A stretch of DNA of 64,000 nucleotides, taken from contig NZ_CP126251.1 of assembly GCF_003234115.2 (NCBI RefSeq), positions 2,542,001 through 2,606,000 on the forward strand. Reading direction: 5' to 3'. Every line of letters starts with the position of its first letter. The first letter of the stretch is position 1. Below are positions 52,386 to 60,832 of this stretch, piece after piece. A program made the position numbers and the translations under genes. Below the pieces are notes generated by a model. That model had not been told where the DNA came from. It did not search any database and saw only the letters and a program-made list of their open reading frames with translations. The DNA is from Curtobacterium sp. MCPF17_002 (GTDB taxonomy: Bacteria > Actinomycetota > Actinomycetes > Actinomycetales > Microbacteriaceae).

Positions 52386-53636
52386 ATGGACCTCGCCATG
52401 AACGCACGCAGCGTGGAGCGTGGCACGTCCCAACGGACCGTCGCCGTCGTGACCGAGAGCTTCCTGCCCACCCTCAACGGCGTGACCACCAGCGTCCTGG
52501 CGGTCCTCGACCACCTGGAACGCCGTGGCCACCGCGCGGTCGTCATCGCGCCGGACACCCCGGGCCTCGCCCGGTTCCGCTCCCGCACCGAGGTGGAGCG
52601 CTACCGCTCCTTCGACGTCCACCGCATCCCGGCCGTGGCGTACCGCCAGTTCCCGGTCGCCCTCCCCCACCCCGTCCTCGACACGATCCTCGCCGCCTCC
52701 GGCGCCGACGTGCTCCACGCCGCGAGTCCGTTCCTGCTGGGTGGGCGTGCGATCACGGCAGCCGGGAGGCTCGGCATCCCCTCCGTCGCCGTCTTCCAGA
52801 CCGACGTGGCCGGGTTCGCCCGCCGCAACGGCTTGACGGCGACCGTCCCGCTGGTCAGGAGGATCCTCGGCCGGATCCACGCCGGAGCGTCGCTGACCCT
52901 CGCGCCGTCCACGGCCACGGCGTCGATGCTGGCGGAGGACGGCGTCCCCCGTGTCGCGCGCTGGGGGCGCGGCGTGGACACCGAGCTCTTCCACCCCTCC
53001 CGCCGTGGGTCGGCGCACGTCCGTGCGCTCCGCCATCGGATCGCGCCCGGCGGCGAGACGATCGTCGGGTACGTGGGCAGGCTCGCACCGGAGAAGGAGG
53101 TCGAGCGGCTCGCGGAGCTCGGCGGCATCCCGGGCATCCGGATCGTCGTCGCCGGGGGCGGTCCCTCCCGGTCGCTGCTCGAGCGGCGCCTGCGCCACCT
53201 CGACGTGACGTTCACCGGTCCGCTCCGCGGCGACGCGCTGGCGGACGCGTACGCGGCGCTCGACCTGTTCGTGCACACCGGCCCGGCCGAGACCTTCGGG
53301 CAGACCCTGCAGGAGGCGCACGCCAGCGGCCTGCCCGTGATCGCACCGGCGTCGGGCGGACCGCTCGACCTGGTCGCGCCCGGCCTGGACGGCGAGCTCT
53401 ACGACCCGGACGTCCCGCAGGCGCTCCGTCGCGCGGTCCTTCGCCTGCACCACGACCGGGCCCTCGCCGACCGGATGGGGTCGGCCGGACGGCTGCGCGT
53501 CGAGGGGACCACGTGGGAAGCGGTGGGCGACCAGCTCCTCGGACACCACCAAACGGCACGCACGATCGGCGCCCCGCCCGCCACGGCGCGTGGTGCCCGG
53601 GCCGACTGGCACGAGAAGGTCAGCGCGCGCGCATAG
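52386..53636 (+). CDS. GT4 glycosyltransferase, probable GDP-mannose-dependent mannosyltransferase
   Basis: 416 residues. VAVVTESFLPTLNGVTTSV at the N-terminus is typical of MgtA/PimB-like mannosyltransferases; VGYVGRLAPEKEVERLAEL, FTGPLRGDALADAYAALD and GPAETFGQTLQEAHASGLPVI form the donor site. It probably mannosylates a membrane glycolipid, using GDP-mannose from ManC encoded divergently. The start is ATG 52386 or ATG 52398; neither has a strong ribosome binding site. Confidence 0.85.
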   Translation: MDLAMNARSVERGTSQRTVAVVTESFLPTLNGVTTSVLAVLDHLERRGHRAVVIAPDTPGLARFRSRTEVERYRSFDVHRIPAVAYRQFPVALPHPVLDTILAASGADVLHAASPFLLGGRAITAAGRLGIPSVAVFQTDVAGFARRNGLTATVPLVRRILGRIHAGASLTLAPSTATASMLAEDGVPRVARWGRGVDTELFHPSRRGSAHVRALRHRIAPGGETIVGYVGRLAPEKEVERLAELGGIPGIRIVVAGGGPSRSLLERRLRHLDVTFTGPLRGDALADAYAALDLFVHTGPAETFGQTLQEAHASGLPVIAPASGGPLDLVAPGLDGELYDPDVPQALRRAVLRLHHDRALADRMGSAGRLRVEGTTWEAVGDQLLGHHQTARTIGAPPATARGARADWHEKVSARA

Positions 53637-53639
53637 GAT
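53634..53639 (+). promoter_or_regulatory. Candidate -10 box for sdhCDAB
   Basis: TAGGAT overlaps the mannosyltransferase stop codon, 75 bp before sdhC. The -35 region is poor. Confidence 0.3.
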
Positions 53640-53669
53640 GGTCGTGTTCGACACGAACACGAACGGCAA

Positions 53670-53692
53670 GGGCTCGCCGATCGGGCGAGCCC
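53670..53692 (+). terminator. Leader hairpin before sdhC
   Basis: GGGCTCGCC and GGCGAGCCC flank five bases, 21 bp upstream of ATG 53714. It may terminate the upstream gene or shape the sdh leader. Confidence 0.4.
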
Positions 53693-53713
53693 GTCCTATG
53701 GGAGGACGAGCTC

Positions 53714-54157
53714 ATGGCCGAGCAGACCGGTACGGCAACCGCTGTGCCCAGCGTGACGATCGAGGCACCGCGTGCCTCTCGGAAGCTCGAGGGAACCCTC
53801 TACCGCGGTTCCACGGGCATGTGGTCGTGGGTCCTCCACCGCATCACCGGCGTCGCGATCTACTTCTTCCTGCTGGTGCACATCCTCGACACCGCGCTGG
53901 TGCGGCTCTCGCCCGAGGCCTACAACGCGGTCATCGGCACCTACAAGACGCCGATCATGAACCTCGGCGAGATCGCCCTCGTCATGGCCATCGTGTTCCA
54001 CGCGTTCAACGGGCTCCGGATCATCCTCATCGACTTCTGGTCGAAGGGCCCGAAGTACCAGCGCGCGATGTTCTGGATCGTGATCGTCCTCTGGGCCATC
54101 GCCATCGCCGGCTTCCTGCCGCGCCAGCTCATGAACCTCGTCGCGGACTTCAACTAA
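53714..54157 (+). CDS. sdhC: Succinate dehydrogenase cytochrome b subunit SdhC
   Basis: 147 residues, three membrane helices. WVLHRITGVAIYFFLLVHILDT holds the quinone-site and haem-ligand region (core HRITGVAIYFFLLVH) and VFHAFNGLRIILID the third-helix motif. It anchors the dehydrogenase and binds haem b and menaquinone. GGAGGACGAG precedes ATG 53714. Confidence 0.94.
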   Translation: MAEQTGTATAVPSVTIEAPRASRKLEGTLYRGSTGMWSWVLHRITGVAIYFFLLVHILDTALVRLSPEAYNAVIGTYKTPIMNLGEIALVMAIVFHAFNGLRIILIDFWSKGPKYQRAMFWIVIVLWAIAIAGFLPRQLMNLVADFN

Positions 54158-54168
54158 GGGGCGCCCGG

Positions 54169-54615
54169 ATGACCACGCAGACCGTCGAGCCCCCGCGCTC
54201 AGCAGCAGCAGCCCGCCGCACCACGAACTGGGAGAAGTGGGGCTGGATCTACATGCGCGGATCGGGCGTCCTGCTCGTCGTGCTGATCTTCGGCCACCTG
54301 TTCGTCAACATGGTGGCGGGCGAGGGCGTCAAGCAGATCGACTTCGCGTTCGTCGCCGGCAAGTGGGCGTCGCCGTTCTGGCAGGTGTGGGACTCGCTCA
54401 TGCTCGTCCTCGCCCTGATCCACGGTTCCAACGGCATGCGGACGATCGTCAACGACTACGTGTCGAAGCCGGGCATCCGGAAGACCCTCCTCGTCGCGAT
54501 CCTCATCGCGTGCGTCGTGCTCGTCGTCCTCGGCCTCCTCGTGTGCTGGACGTTCGATCCCTGCCCGGCCGGCGCCGCCGCTGCCGACCTGCCGTCGTTC
54601 TGCCCCGCGCAGTAG
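54169..54615 (+). CDS. sdhD: Succinate dehydrogenase membrane anchor SdhD
   Basis: 148 residues, three helices. MRGSGVLLVVLIFGHLFVNM provides the haem-ligand His region, and VLALIHGSNGMRTIVNDYV is the conserved SdhD block. It starts 11 bp after sdhC. The C-terminus ends in a Cys/Pro/Ala-rich tail. The 124-bp gap to sdhA has repeated AGCAGTAGCACC-like units but no gene. Confidence 0.93.
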   Translation: MTTQTVEPPRSAAAARRTTNWEKWGWIYMRGSGVLLVVLIFGHLFVNMVAGEGVKQIDFAFVAGKWASPFWQVWDSLMLVLALIHGSNGMRTIVNDYVSKPGIRKTLLVAILIACVVLVVLGLLVCWTFDPCPAGAAAADLPSFCPAQ

Positions 54616-54739
54616 CACCAACAGCAGTAGCACCGACAGCAGGACCGAGCAGCAGCCACCGGGCCGCAGCGCCCGCGCACTCCGACTCGCCCGCCGACCA
54701 CACCACCGCCGGCGCGGCCACCTCCCCTGAAAGGCCCCA

Positions 54740-56533
54740 GTGACCGAGACCACCGTTCACCACCACCAGTTCGACATCGTCATCATCGGCGCGGGCGGTG
54801 CCGGCATGCGTGCCGCCATCGAAGCCGGCCCGAAGGCGAAGACGGCCGTCATCTCGAAGCTGTACCCGACGCGTTCGCACACCGGTGCGGCGCAGGGCGG
54901 GATGGCCGCGGCGCTCGCGAACGTCGAAGAGGACTCGTGGGAGTGGCACACCTTCGACACGATCAAGGGCGGTGACTACCTCGTCGACCAGGACGCCGCC
55001 GAGATCCTCGCGAAGGAAGCCATCGACGCGGTCATCGACCTCGAGAACATGGGGCTGCCGTTCAACCGCACGCCCGAGGGCAAGATCGACCAGCGACGCT
55101 TCGGCGGCCACACCCGCGACCACGGCAAGGCGCCCGTGCGCCGGGCCTGCTACGCCGCGGACCGCACCGGCCACATGATCCTGCAGACCCTGTTCCAGAA
55201 CTGCGTGAAGCTCGGCGTCGAGTTCTACAACGAGTTCTACGCACTCGACCTCATCATGGTCGACGTCGTCGGCGAGGACGGCGTCACCCGCAAGCAGCCC
55301 GTCGGCGTCGTCGCCTTCGAGCTCGCCACCGGTGAGCTGCACGTCTTCCACGCGAAGGCGATGATCTTCGCCACCGGCGGCTTCGGCAAGATGTACAAGA
55401 CCACCTCGAACGCGCACACCCTGACCGGCGACGGTGTCGGCATCGTGTGGCGCACGGGCCTCCCGCTCGAGGACATGGAGTTCTTCCAGTTCCACCCGAC
55501 CGGGCTCGCCGGCCTCGGCATCCTCCTCACCGAGGGTGCACGCGGCGAGGGCGCGATCCTCCGCAACGCCTCCGGTGAACGGTTCATGGAGCGCTACGCA
55601 CCGACCATCAAGGACCTCGCACCGCGTGACATCGTCGCCCGGTGCATGGTGCAGGAAGTCGCCGAGGGCCGCGGCGCCGGTCCGAACAAGGACTACGTCC
55701 TGCTGGACTGCACGCACCTCGGTGCCGAGGTGCTCGAGACGAAGCTCCCGGACATCACCGAGTTCGCCCGCACCTACCTCGGGGTCGACCCGGTGGTGGA
55801 GCCCGTCCCCGTGATGCCGACCGCGCACTACGCGATGGGTGGCATCCCGACGAACACCGACGCGCAGGTGCTGTACGACAACACCACCGTCGTCCCCGGC
55901 CTCTACGCCGCGGGCGAGTGCGCGTGCGTGTCCGTGCACGGCTCGAACCGTCTCGGCACGAACTCCCTGCTCGACATCAACGTGTTCGGCAAGCGCTCCG
56001 GCAACAACGCCGCCGAGTGGGTCAAGACCGCCGAGTTCATCCCGCTGCCGGAGGACCCCGCGGCCGGCGTCCGGGCGATGCTCGAGCAGCTCCGCGCCTC
56101 AACCGGCACCGAGCGGGTCTCCGCCCTGCGCAAGGAACTGCAGGACGAGATGGACAAGAACGCGCAGGTGTTCCGCACCGACGAGTCCCTCGCCCGCGTC
56201 ACCGAGACGATCCACACGCTCCGCAACCGTTTCATGCAGGTCTCCGTGCAGGACAAGGGCAAGCGGTTCAACACCGACCTGCTCGAGGCCGTCGAGCTCG
56301 GGTTCCTGCTCGACCTCGCCGAGGTCGTCGTCTACTCCGCACGGAACCGCAAGGAGTCCCGCGGCGGCCACATGCGCGACGACTTCCCGAAGCGCGACGA
56401 CGAGAACTACATGCAGCACACCATGGCGTACCTGACGGGCGATCCGCACTCGTCACTCGCCGACGACCACATCACCCTCGACTGGAAACCAGTCGTCGTG
56501 ACGCGGTACCAGCCGATGGAGAGGAAGTACTGA
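54740..56533 (+). CDS. sdhA: Succinate dehydrogenase flavoprotein SdhA
   Basis: 597 residues. [16 protein letters not shown] binds [21 protein letters not shown] contains the His that carries FAD covalently; [12 protein letters not shown] and [18 protein letters not shown] form the active site and the C-terminal flavin block. It oxidises succinate to fumarate on the inner membrane face. It starts at GTG 54740. sdhB follows one base after the stop. Confidence 0.97.
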   Translation: MTETTVHHHQFDIVIIGAGGAGMRAAIEAGPKAKTAVISKLYPTRSHTGAAQGGMAAALANVEEDSWEWHTFDTIKGGDYLVDQDAAEILAKEAIDAVIDLENMGLPFNRTPEGKIDQRRFGGHTRDHGKAPVRRACYAADRTGHMILQTLFQNCVKLGVEFYNEFYALDLIMVDVVGEDGVTRKQPVGVVAFELATGELHVFHAKAMIFATGGFGKMYKTTSNAHTLTGDGVGIVWRTGLPLEDMEFFQFHPTGLAGLGILLTEGARGEGAILRNASGERFMERYAPTIKDLAPRDIVARCMVQEVAEGRGAGPNKDYVLLDCTHLGAEVLETKLPDITEFARTYLGVDPVVEPVPVMPTAHYAMGGIPTNTDAQVLYDNTTVVPGLYAAGECACVSVHGSNRLGTNSLLDINVFGKRSGNNAAEWVKTAEFIPLPEDPAAGVRAMLEQLRASTGTERVSALRKELQDEMDKNAQVFRTDESLARVTETIHTLRNRFMQVSVQDKGKRFNTDLLEAVELGFLLDLAEVVVYSARNRKESRGGHMRDDFPKRDDENYMQHTMAYLTGDPHSSLADDHITLDWKPVVVTRYQPMERKY

Positions 56534-56534
56534 G

Positions 56535-57308
56535 ATGACCGACACCCTGGTCTCCGACGCACCCCGTACGGACACGGTGCAGGACGCCCCTCCCGGATCG
56601 TTCCCGGTCACGGTGATCGTCCGCCGCTTCGACCCGGACGTCGACGACGAGCCGCGCTGGCAGGACTTCGACGTCATGATGCTGCCGACCGACCGCATCC
56701 TCGACGCCCTGCACAAGATCAAGTGGGAGCAGGACGGGTCCCTGACCTTCCGCCGCTCGTGCGCGCACGGCGTGTGCGGGTCCGACGCGATGCGCATCAA
56801 CGGGCGCAACCGTCTGGCGTGCAAGACCCTCATCAAGGACCTCGACGTGTCGAAGCCGATCTACGTCGAGGCGATCAAGGGTCTGCCGCTCGAGAAGGAC
56901 CTCATCGTGGACATGGAGCCCTTCTTCAAGTCCTTCCGCGAGGTCCAGCCGTTCCTGCAGCCGAAGTCGGCTCCGGAGAAGGGCAAGGAGCGCGTGCAGT
57001 CCGTCGCCGAACGCGCCCGTTTCGACGACACCACGAAGTGCATCCTCTGCGCGGCGTGCACCTCGTCGTGCCCGGTGTTCTGGACCGACGGCCAGTACTT
57101 CGGCCCCGCGGCGATCGTCAACGCGCACCGCTTCATCTTCGACTCGCGCGACGACGCGGCGGACGTGCGCCTCGACATCCTCAACGACAAGGAAGGCGTC
57201 TGGCGCTGCCGCACGACCTTCAACTGCACCGACGCCTGCCCGCGCGGCATCCAGGTGACCAAGGCGATCTCCGAGGTCAAGCAGGCGCTGATGCGGGGTC
57301 GAGCCTGA
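56535..57308 (+). CDS. sdhB: Succinate dehydrogenase iron-sulfur protein SdhB
   Basis: 257 residues. The [2Fe-2S] ligands are in RRSCAHGVCGSDAM and NRLACKT; the [4Fe-4S] and [3Fe-4S] ligands are in CILCAACTSSCPV and FNCTDACPRGI. It carries electrons from SdhA to the quinone site. Last gene of the sdh operon; its stop lies in the first unit of a hairpin array. Confidence 0.97.
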   Translation: MTDTLVSDAPRTDTVQDAPPGSFPVTVIVRRFDPDVDDEPRWQDFDVMMLPTDRILDALHKIKWEQDGSLTFRRSCAHGVCGSDAMRINGRNRLACKTLIKDLDVSKPIYVEAIKGLPLEKDLIVDMEPFFKSFREVQPFLQPKSAPEKGKERVQSVAERARFDDTTKCILCAACTSSCPVFWTDGQYFGPAAIVNAHRFIFDSRDDAADVRLDILNDKEGVWRCRTTFNCTDACPRGIQVTKAISEVKQALMRGRA

Positions 57309-57374
57309 TCCAGGGGTCAGGCCTGTTCCAGGGTCAGGCCTGATCCAGGAATCAGGCCTGATCCAGGGGTCAGG
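57304..57374 (+). repeat. Four tandem 17-18-bp palindromic units after sdhB
   Basis: CCTGATCCAGGGGTCAGG occurs at 57304-57321 and 57357-57374, with the variants CCTGTTCCAGGGTCAGG and CCTGATCCAGGAATCAGG between. Each unit can fold on itself (CCTGA/TCAGG), so the array gives several alternative hairpins right at the end of the sdh mRNA. Confidence 0.85.
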
Positions 57375-57418
57375 GGCGACGCTCGGCGTCGTCCAAGGCT
57401 CGCCAGAGACACCACCGA

Positions 57419-57424
57419 TAGGCT
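57419..57424 (+). promoter_or_regulatory. -10 box for the TNT-like gene
   Basis: TAGGCT, seven bases before ATG 57432. Confidence 0.45.
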
Positions 57425-57431
57425 CCGCTCC

Positions 57432-58082
57432 ATGACGTTCGCGGACACCCGCCCCATCCTCGACCAGCTCGGCTACACGATCCGGTACGTGCAGCTCCCC
57501 GGCGAGACCCTGCACGAGCCGCCCGTCGAGGGCGCGCTCCGCATCGTCCCCTCGGACACGAACGGCTCGGGTGACTTCGCGCTCGAGGTGGTCGACTACG
57601 GCACCGCTCGTCGGATCGCCACCGCCCGCGGTGAAGAGGACGCGGTCGAGATGCTCCGCCGCTTCCTCAACCGTCCCTTCCCCGCGCCGCGGGACATCCC
57701 CCAGCACGAGCTCGACGGGCTCCGCGACCGTGCGGCGTCGACGTACCCGCAGCTCGCGCAGCAGGTCGCCCAGGCCGGCGAGCAAGGGCTCACCATCCAG
57801 ATCCCCGCGGGCGTCCCCGTGGACCGCATCGGTGGTCCGGACGGGTACCTCCTGCACCCGCTCGACACCCCGGCCCCGAGCCGGTCGCTGCCGCCGCACG
57901 TGGCTGCGGCTCCGGAAACGCACCGGTACCTGGTCGAGCGGCCGTTCCTGGTGACGGTCCGGTTCGTCCAGCCCTGGTTCGACCAGCCCGGAGGCGCACT
58001 CCGCTTCCAGACGGCGGATCCGTCCGTCACGGTGCGGGACCTCGTCGTTGACGGCTCGCTCTCCCGCCTCCGGGTGGTCTGA
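57432..58082 (+). CDS. Stand-alone protein with a TNT-like (NAD+ glycohydrolase toxin) domain
   Basis: 216 residues, no signal peptide or membrane segment. Residues about 120-200 follow the TNT (tuberculosis necrotizing toxin) pattern: IPAGVPVDRIGGPDGYLLHP (R132, Y139), a SRSLPP block (151-155), HRYLVERPFLV and a final PWFDQPGGALRF. The position of the catalytic Gln of active TNT domains (GGGxQ) appears to be R191, so it may be inactive or bind rather than hydrolyse NAD. The first 90 residues are unrecognised. It is transcribed alone with no immunity gene next to it. Basis: motif reading only. Confidence 0.6.
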   Translation: MTFADTRPILDQLGYTIRYVQLPGETLHEPPVEGALRIVPSDTNGSGDFALEVVDYGTARRIATARGEEDAVEMLRRFLNRPFPAPRDIPQHELDGLRDRAASTYPQLAQQVAQAGEQGLTIQIPAGVPVDRIGGPDGYLLHPLDTPAPSRSLPPHVAAAPETHRYLVERPFLVTVRFVQPWFDQPGGALRFQTADPSVTVRDLVVDGSLSRLRVV

Positions 58083-58101
58083 ACGGGTCGCTGACGCGAC
58101 A

Positions 58102-58147
58102 CACGACGAAGCGGCCCTCCCCTGTCGGGGAGGGCCGCTTCGTCGTG
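58102..58147. terminator. Perfect 21-bp bidirectional terminator
   Basis: CACGACGAAGCGGCCCTCCC begins the left arm; the complement runs 58127-58147 after a four-base TGTC loop. It separates two convergent genes. Confidence 0.85.
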
Positions 58148-58182
58148 CGTGGTGGTGCGAGTCCGGTCAGCGCTGCTCGGTG

Positions 58183-58974
58183 TCAGCGCTGCTCGGGGCG
58201 GTCGAACTGCGCTCCGCTCGGGCTCGGCGGGAGGCAGCCGAAGACGATCGACGCGACGCCGGTGACCAGGGACAGCAGCCAGAGCGGACCGGGCAGGTTG
58301 GCGTCGTGGAGACGGCGCCAGCCGAGCGCGATGGTCGGCACGATCGTCGCGAGCCACCAGAGTCCGTAGAGCCCGAGGAGGGTCAGCCCGAGGACCGGCG
58401 GCGTGTTCGCCGTGTACTCGTTGCCGTACGCATCGACGCGGGATGCCGAGGCGGCCCAGGAGATCATCGCAGCGATGTACCCGCCGAAGAGGACCACGGT
58501 CACGATGGCGTTCGCGAGGAACCAGTACCAGTACTCGCTGCGGCTGGCTCGGCCGTCGAACCGGGCGTACTTCTTGAAGAACCGGGTGAAGGCATCGAGG
58601 AACCCGATGCCGTACCAGGGCGCCCACAGCGGTGGCGCACCGTCCGGACCCACCGGGATCGGCTGGGCGTACTGCGGGTACGGCTGGCCGTACGGCTGCT
58701 GCGGCTGAGCGTACTGGGGCTGCTGCCCGTACTGGTTCGGCTGCCCGTACTGCGGTGCCTGACCGTAGGGGTTGGGCTGCTGGCCGTACTGCGGTTGCTG
58801 CCCGTACTGCGGCGGCTGCCCGTAGGGGTTGGGCTGCTGGCCGTCTTGCGGCTGCTGCTGTCCGTACGGGTTCTGCTGACTGTCCTGCGGCTGTTGCTGG
58901 TCGGACGGCTGCTGGCCCTGCGGTTCCTGGTCGCCGCCGGCGGGCGGTCCCCACTGCGGGGTGTCGTTGCTCAT
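58183..58974 (-). CDS. DUF805 membrane protein with long YGQ-rich N-terminus (paralogue 4)
   Basis: 263 residues. Residues 1-110 are low-complexity Gln/Tyr/Gly/Pro with many PQYGQ and NPYGQ units. The conserved core follows: PPLWAPWYGIGFLDAFTRFF, KKYARFDGRASRSEYWYWFL, four helices, LGWRRLHDANLPGPLW and GAQFDRPE. The DUF805 function is unknown. Last of four paralogues on this strand; its start overlaps the previous stop (ATGA). The N-terminal repeats are the longest of the four. Confidence 0.88.
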   Translation of the reverse strand: MSNDTPQWGPPAGGDQEPQGQQPSDQQQPQDSQQNPYGQQQPQDGQQPNPYGQPPQYGQQPQYGQQPNPYGQAPQYGQPNQYGQQPQYAQPQQPYGQPYPQYAQPIPVGPDGAPPLWAPWYGIGFLDAFTRFFKKYARFDGRASRSEYWYWFLANAIVTVVLFGGYIAAMISWAASASRVDAYGNEYTANTPPVLGLTLLGLYGLWWLATIVPTIALGWRRLHDANLPGPLWLLSLVTGVASIVFGCLPPSPSGAQFDRPEQR

Positions 58975-59534
58975 CGGGCTCCCTCGGGTCGATCGAAACG
59001 TGCGCCGGCGGGGTTCGGCGAGAGGCAGGCGAAGACGACCATGACGGGCCAGAAGACCAGGCTCACCAGGCTCAACGCCCCGGGCAGGTTGACGTCGTGC
59101 ATCCGTCGCCAGATGAGCGCCAGGTTCGGGACGACGGTCGCGAGCCACCACAAGCCGAACAGCCCCAGGAGGACGAAGGCGAACGGCGACGGCGCACCAC
59201 TCACCCGACTCGAGAAGCCGTTGTCGTCGACCACCGTCGTCGTGGGGCTCGTCGCGAAGAGCACGACGAAGAAGCTCCCGTAGAGCACGACCGTCACGAT
59301 GGCGTTCGTGAGCACCCAGTACCAGTACTCGCTCCGGCTCGCGCGACCGTCGAAGCGCGCGTACTTCTTGAAGAACCGGGTGACGGCGTCGACGGGACCG
59401 ATGCCGTACCACGGAGCCCAGAGCGGCGGCTTGCCATCCGGACCCACCGGGACCTGCTGGGCGTACTGCGGGAACGGCTGACCGTACTGCTGCTGCTCGG
59501 TCGGCGGCGCCCACTGGGGCATGCCGTTGCTCAT
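58971..59534 (-). CDS. DUF805 membrane protein (paralogue 3)
   Basis: 187 residues. A short Gln-rich N-terminus (PPTEQQQYGQPFPQYAQQ) is followed by the same core as its neighbours: PPLWAPWYGIGPVDAVTRFF, GRASRSEYWYWVL, IWRRMHDVNLPGAL and GARFDRPEGAR. It overlaps both neighbours by four bases (ATGA), so translation of paralogues 2, 3 and 4 is coupled. Confidence 0.88.
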   Translation of the reverse strand: MSNGMPQWAPPTEQQQYGQPFPQYAQQVPVGPDGKPPLWAPWYGIGPVDAVTRFFKKYARFDGRASRSEYWYWVLTNAIVTVVLYGSFFVVLFATSPTTTVVDDNGFSSRVSGAPSPFAFVLLGLFGLWWLATVVPNLALIWRRMHDVNLPGALSLVSLVFWPVMVVFACLSPNPAGARFDRPEGAR

Positions 59535-60040
59535 CGAGCGCCCTCGGGCCGGTCGAAGCGAGCACCCTCGGGGTTCGACGGCAGCAGACCGTAGACGATC
59601 CCGACGATGCCGATGAACAGCGCGATGAACCAGAGCGGCCCGGCGAGGTTCGCGTCGTGCAGGCGACGCCAGCCGAGGGCGAGCGTCGGCACGAGGATCG
59701 CGAGGCCCCAGAGGAGCGAGATCACGGCGATGATCCAGTAAAGCGCACTGAAGCCGCCCGACATCTGCCCCGTGTACGAGTCCACCCGGAGGTCCGACGT
59801 GGCCGCGCCGATGCCGGCGAGGATGCCGAGCACGATGCCGATGATCCCGTTGGCGAGGTACCACCACCAGAACTCACTCCGGCTGGCGCGACCGCTGAAG
59901 GTCGCGTACTTCTTGAAGAACCGTGAGACGGCCCCACCGAACGAGATGCCGTAGTACGGAGCCCACAGCGGCGGTTCACCCCCGGGTCCGGCCGGTGCCG
60001 GCTGCTGACTGTACGGATTCGGCGGGTACTGGTCGCTCAC
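59531..60040 (-). CDS. DUF805 membrane protein (paralogue 2)
   Basis: 169 residues. The N-terminus is short (SDQYPPNPYSQQPAPAG); the core is PPLWAPYYGISFGGAVSRFF, GRASRSEFWWWYL, LGWRRLHDANLAGPLW and GARFDRPEGAR. GTG 60040 was chosen because MSDQYPP matches the start of paralogue 1. The gap of 107 bp to paralogue 1 holds a hairpin. Confidence 0.87.
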   Translation of the reverse strand: MSDQYPPNPYSQQPAPAGPGGEPPLWAPYYGISFGGAVSRFFKKYATFSGRASRSEFWWWYLANGIIGIVLGILAGIGAATSDLRVDSYTGQMSGGFSALYWIIAVISLLWGLAILVPTLALGWRRLHDANLAGPLWFIALFIGIVGIVYGLLPSNPEGARFDRPEGAR

Positions 60041-60093
60041 GGGGTCCCCCAGGTGTGTCGGCTGATGTGTCGGCTCAGATTCAACCAGAACAC

Positions 60094-60127
60094 CGACACC
60101 CCCGTCAGCGTGTGACCGGGGGTGTCG
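60094..60127. terminator. Hairpin between DUF805 paralogues 1 and 2
   Basis: CGACACCCCCG and CGGGGGTGTCG flank 12 bases, directly after the stop of paralogue 1. Confidence 0.6.
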
Positions 60128-60147
60128 ACGGGTGGAGCGATCGGGCT

Positions 60148-60726
60148 TCAGCTGCGGTCCGGACGGTCGAACCGCTGCCCCTGCGGGTTCGTGCCGAGCA
60201 GGCCGACGATGAGCGAGAACAGGATGCCGATCGGCGGGATGATGAAGAACAGGGCGAAGTAACCGCTGAGGTCCACGTCGTGCAGGCGTCGCATGGTCAG
60301 GGCGATGAACCCGATGAAGCACGCGAGCGCCCAGAGCCGGACGATGCCGTCGTCCGCGTTGCCGATGAACGGCAGGACGTTGAAGACCGACCCGACGATC
60401 CCGGCCGCGACGTTGCCGATCACGTACCAGAGCACCCAGAACCAGTACTCGCTCTTGCTCGCACGACCGTCGAAGCGCACGTACTTCTTCCAGAAGCGCA
60501 GGAACGCCTGGGGGAACGGGATGCCGTACCAGGGTGCCCAGAGCGGCGGCTGCCCCTGCTGCTGGCCGTTCGGCGTCGGCTGACCGTACGGGTTCTGCGC
60601 GCCGTACGGCTGCTGTCCGTACGGGTTCTGGCCGTACGGGTTCTGGCCGTAGTGCTGCTGTCCGTACGGGTTCTGCGGGCGCGGGTTCTGCGCGTACGGG
60701 TCCTGGGGCGGGTACTGGTCGCTCAC
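60148..60726 (-). CDS. DUF805 membrane protein (paralogue 1)
   Basis: 192 residues from GTG 60726. Residues 1-60 are NPYGQ repeats; the core reads PPLWAPWYGIPFPQAFLRFW, GRASKSEYWFWVL, TMRRLHDVDLSGYFALFF and GQRFDRPDRS. It is the most divergent of the four (LTMRRLHD instead of LGWRRLHD). A hairpin follows it, so it may be transcribed apart from the other three. Confidence 0.87.
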   Translation of the reverse strand: MSDQYPPQDPYAQNPRPQNPYGQQHYGQNPYGQNPYGQQPYGAQNPYGQPTPNGQQQGQPPLWAPWYGIPFPQAFLRFWKKYVRFDGRASKSEYWFWVLWYVIGNVAAGIVGSVFNVLPFIGNADDGIVRLWALACFIGFIALTMRRLHDVDLSGYFALFFIIPPIGILFSLIVGLLGTNPQGQRFDRPDRS

Positions 60727-60832
60727 TGGTTCGTTCCTTCCGGCGGCCGCGTGGGTGTGCACGCTGTCGATGCGCACAGAGTCAAGCACGACCGGGTCCG
60801 CTTCCGCGTCACTCCAGCGGAGGACGTCTCCC

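Noticed and set aside
54616-54739. Small gene between sdhD and sdhA
   Set aside because: The gap holds AGCAGTAGCACC-like low-complexity repeats; no frame has a start with a ribosome binding site.
57304-57374. CRISPR-like array
   Set aside because: The units are contiguous without spacers and are self-complementary.
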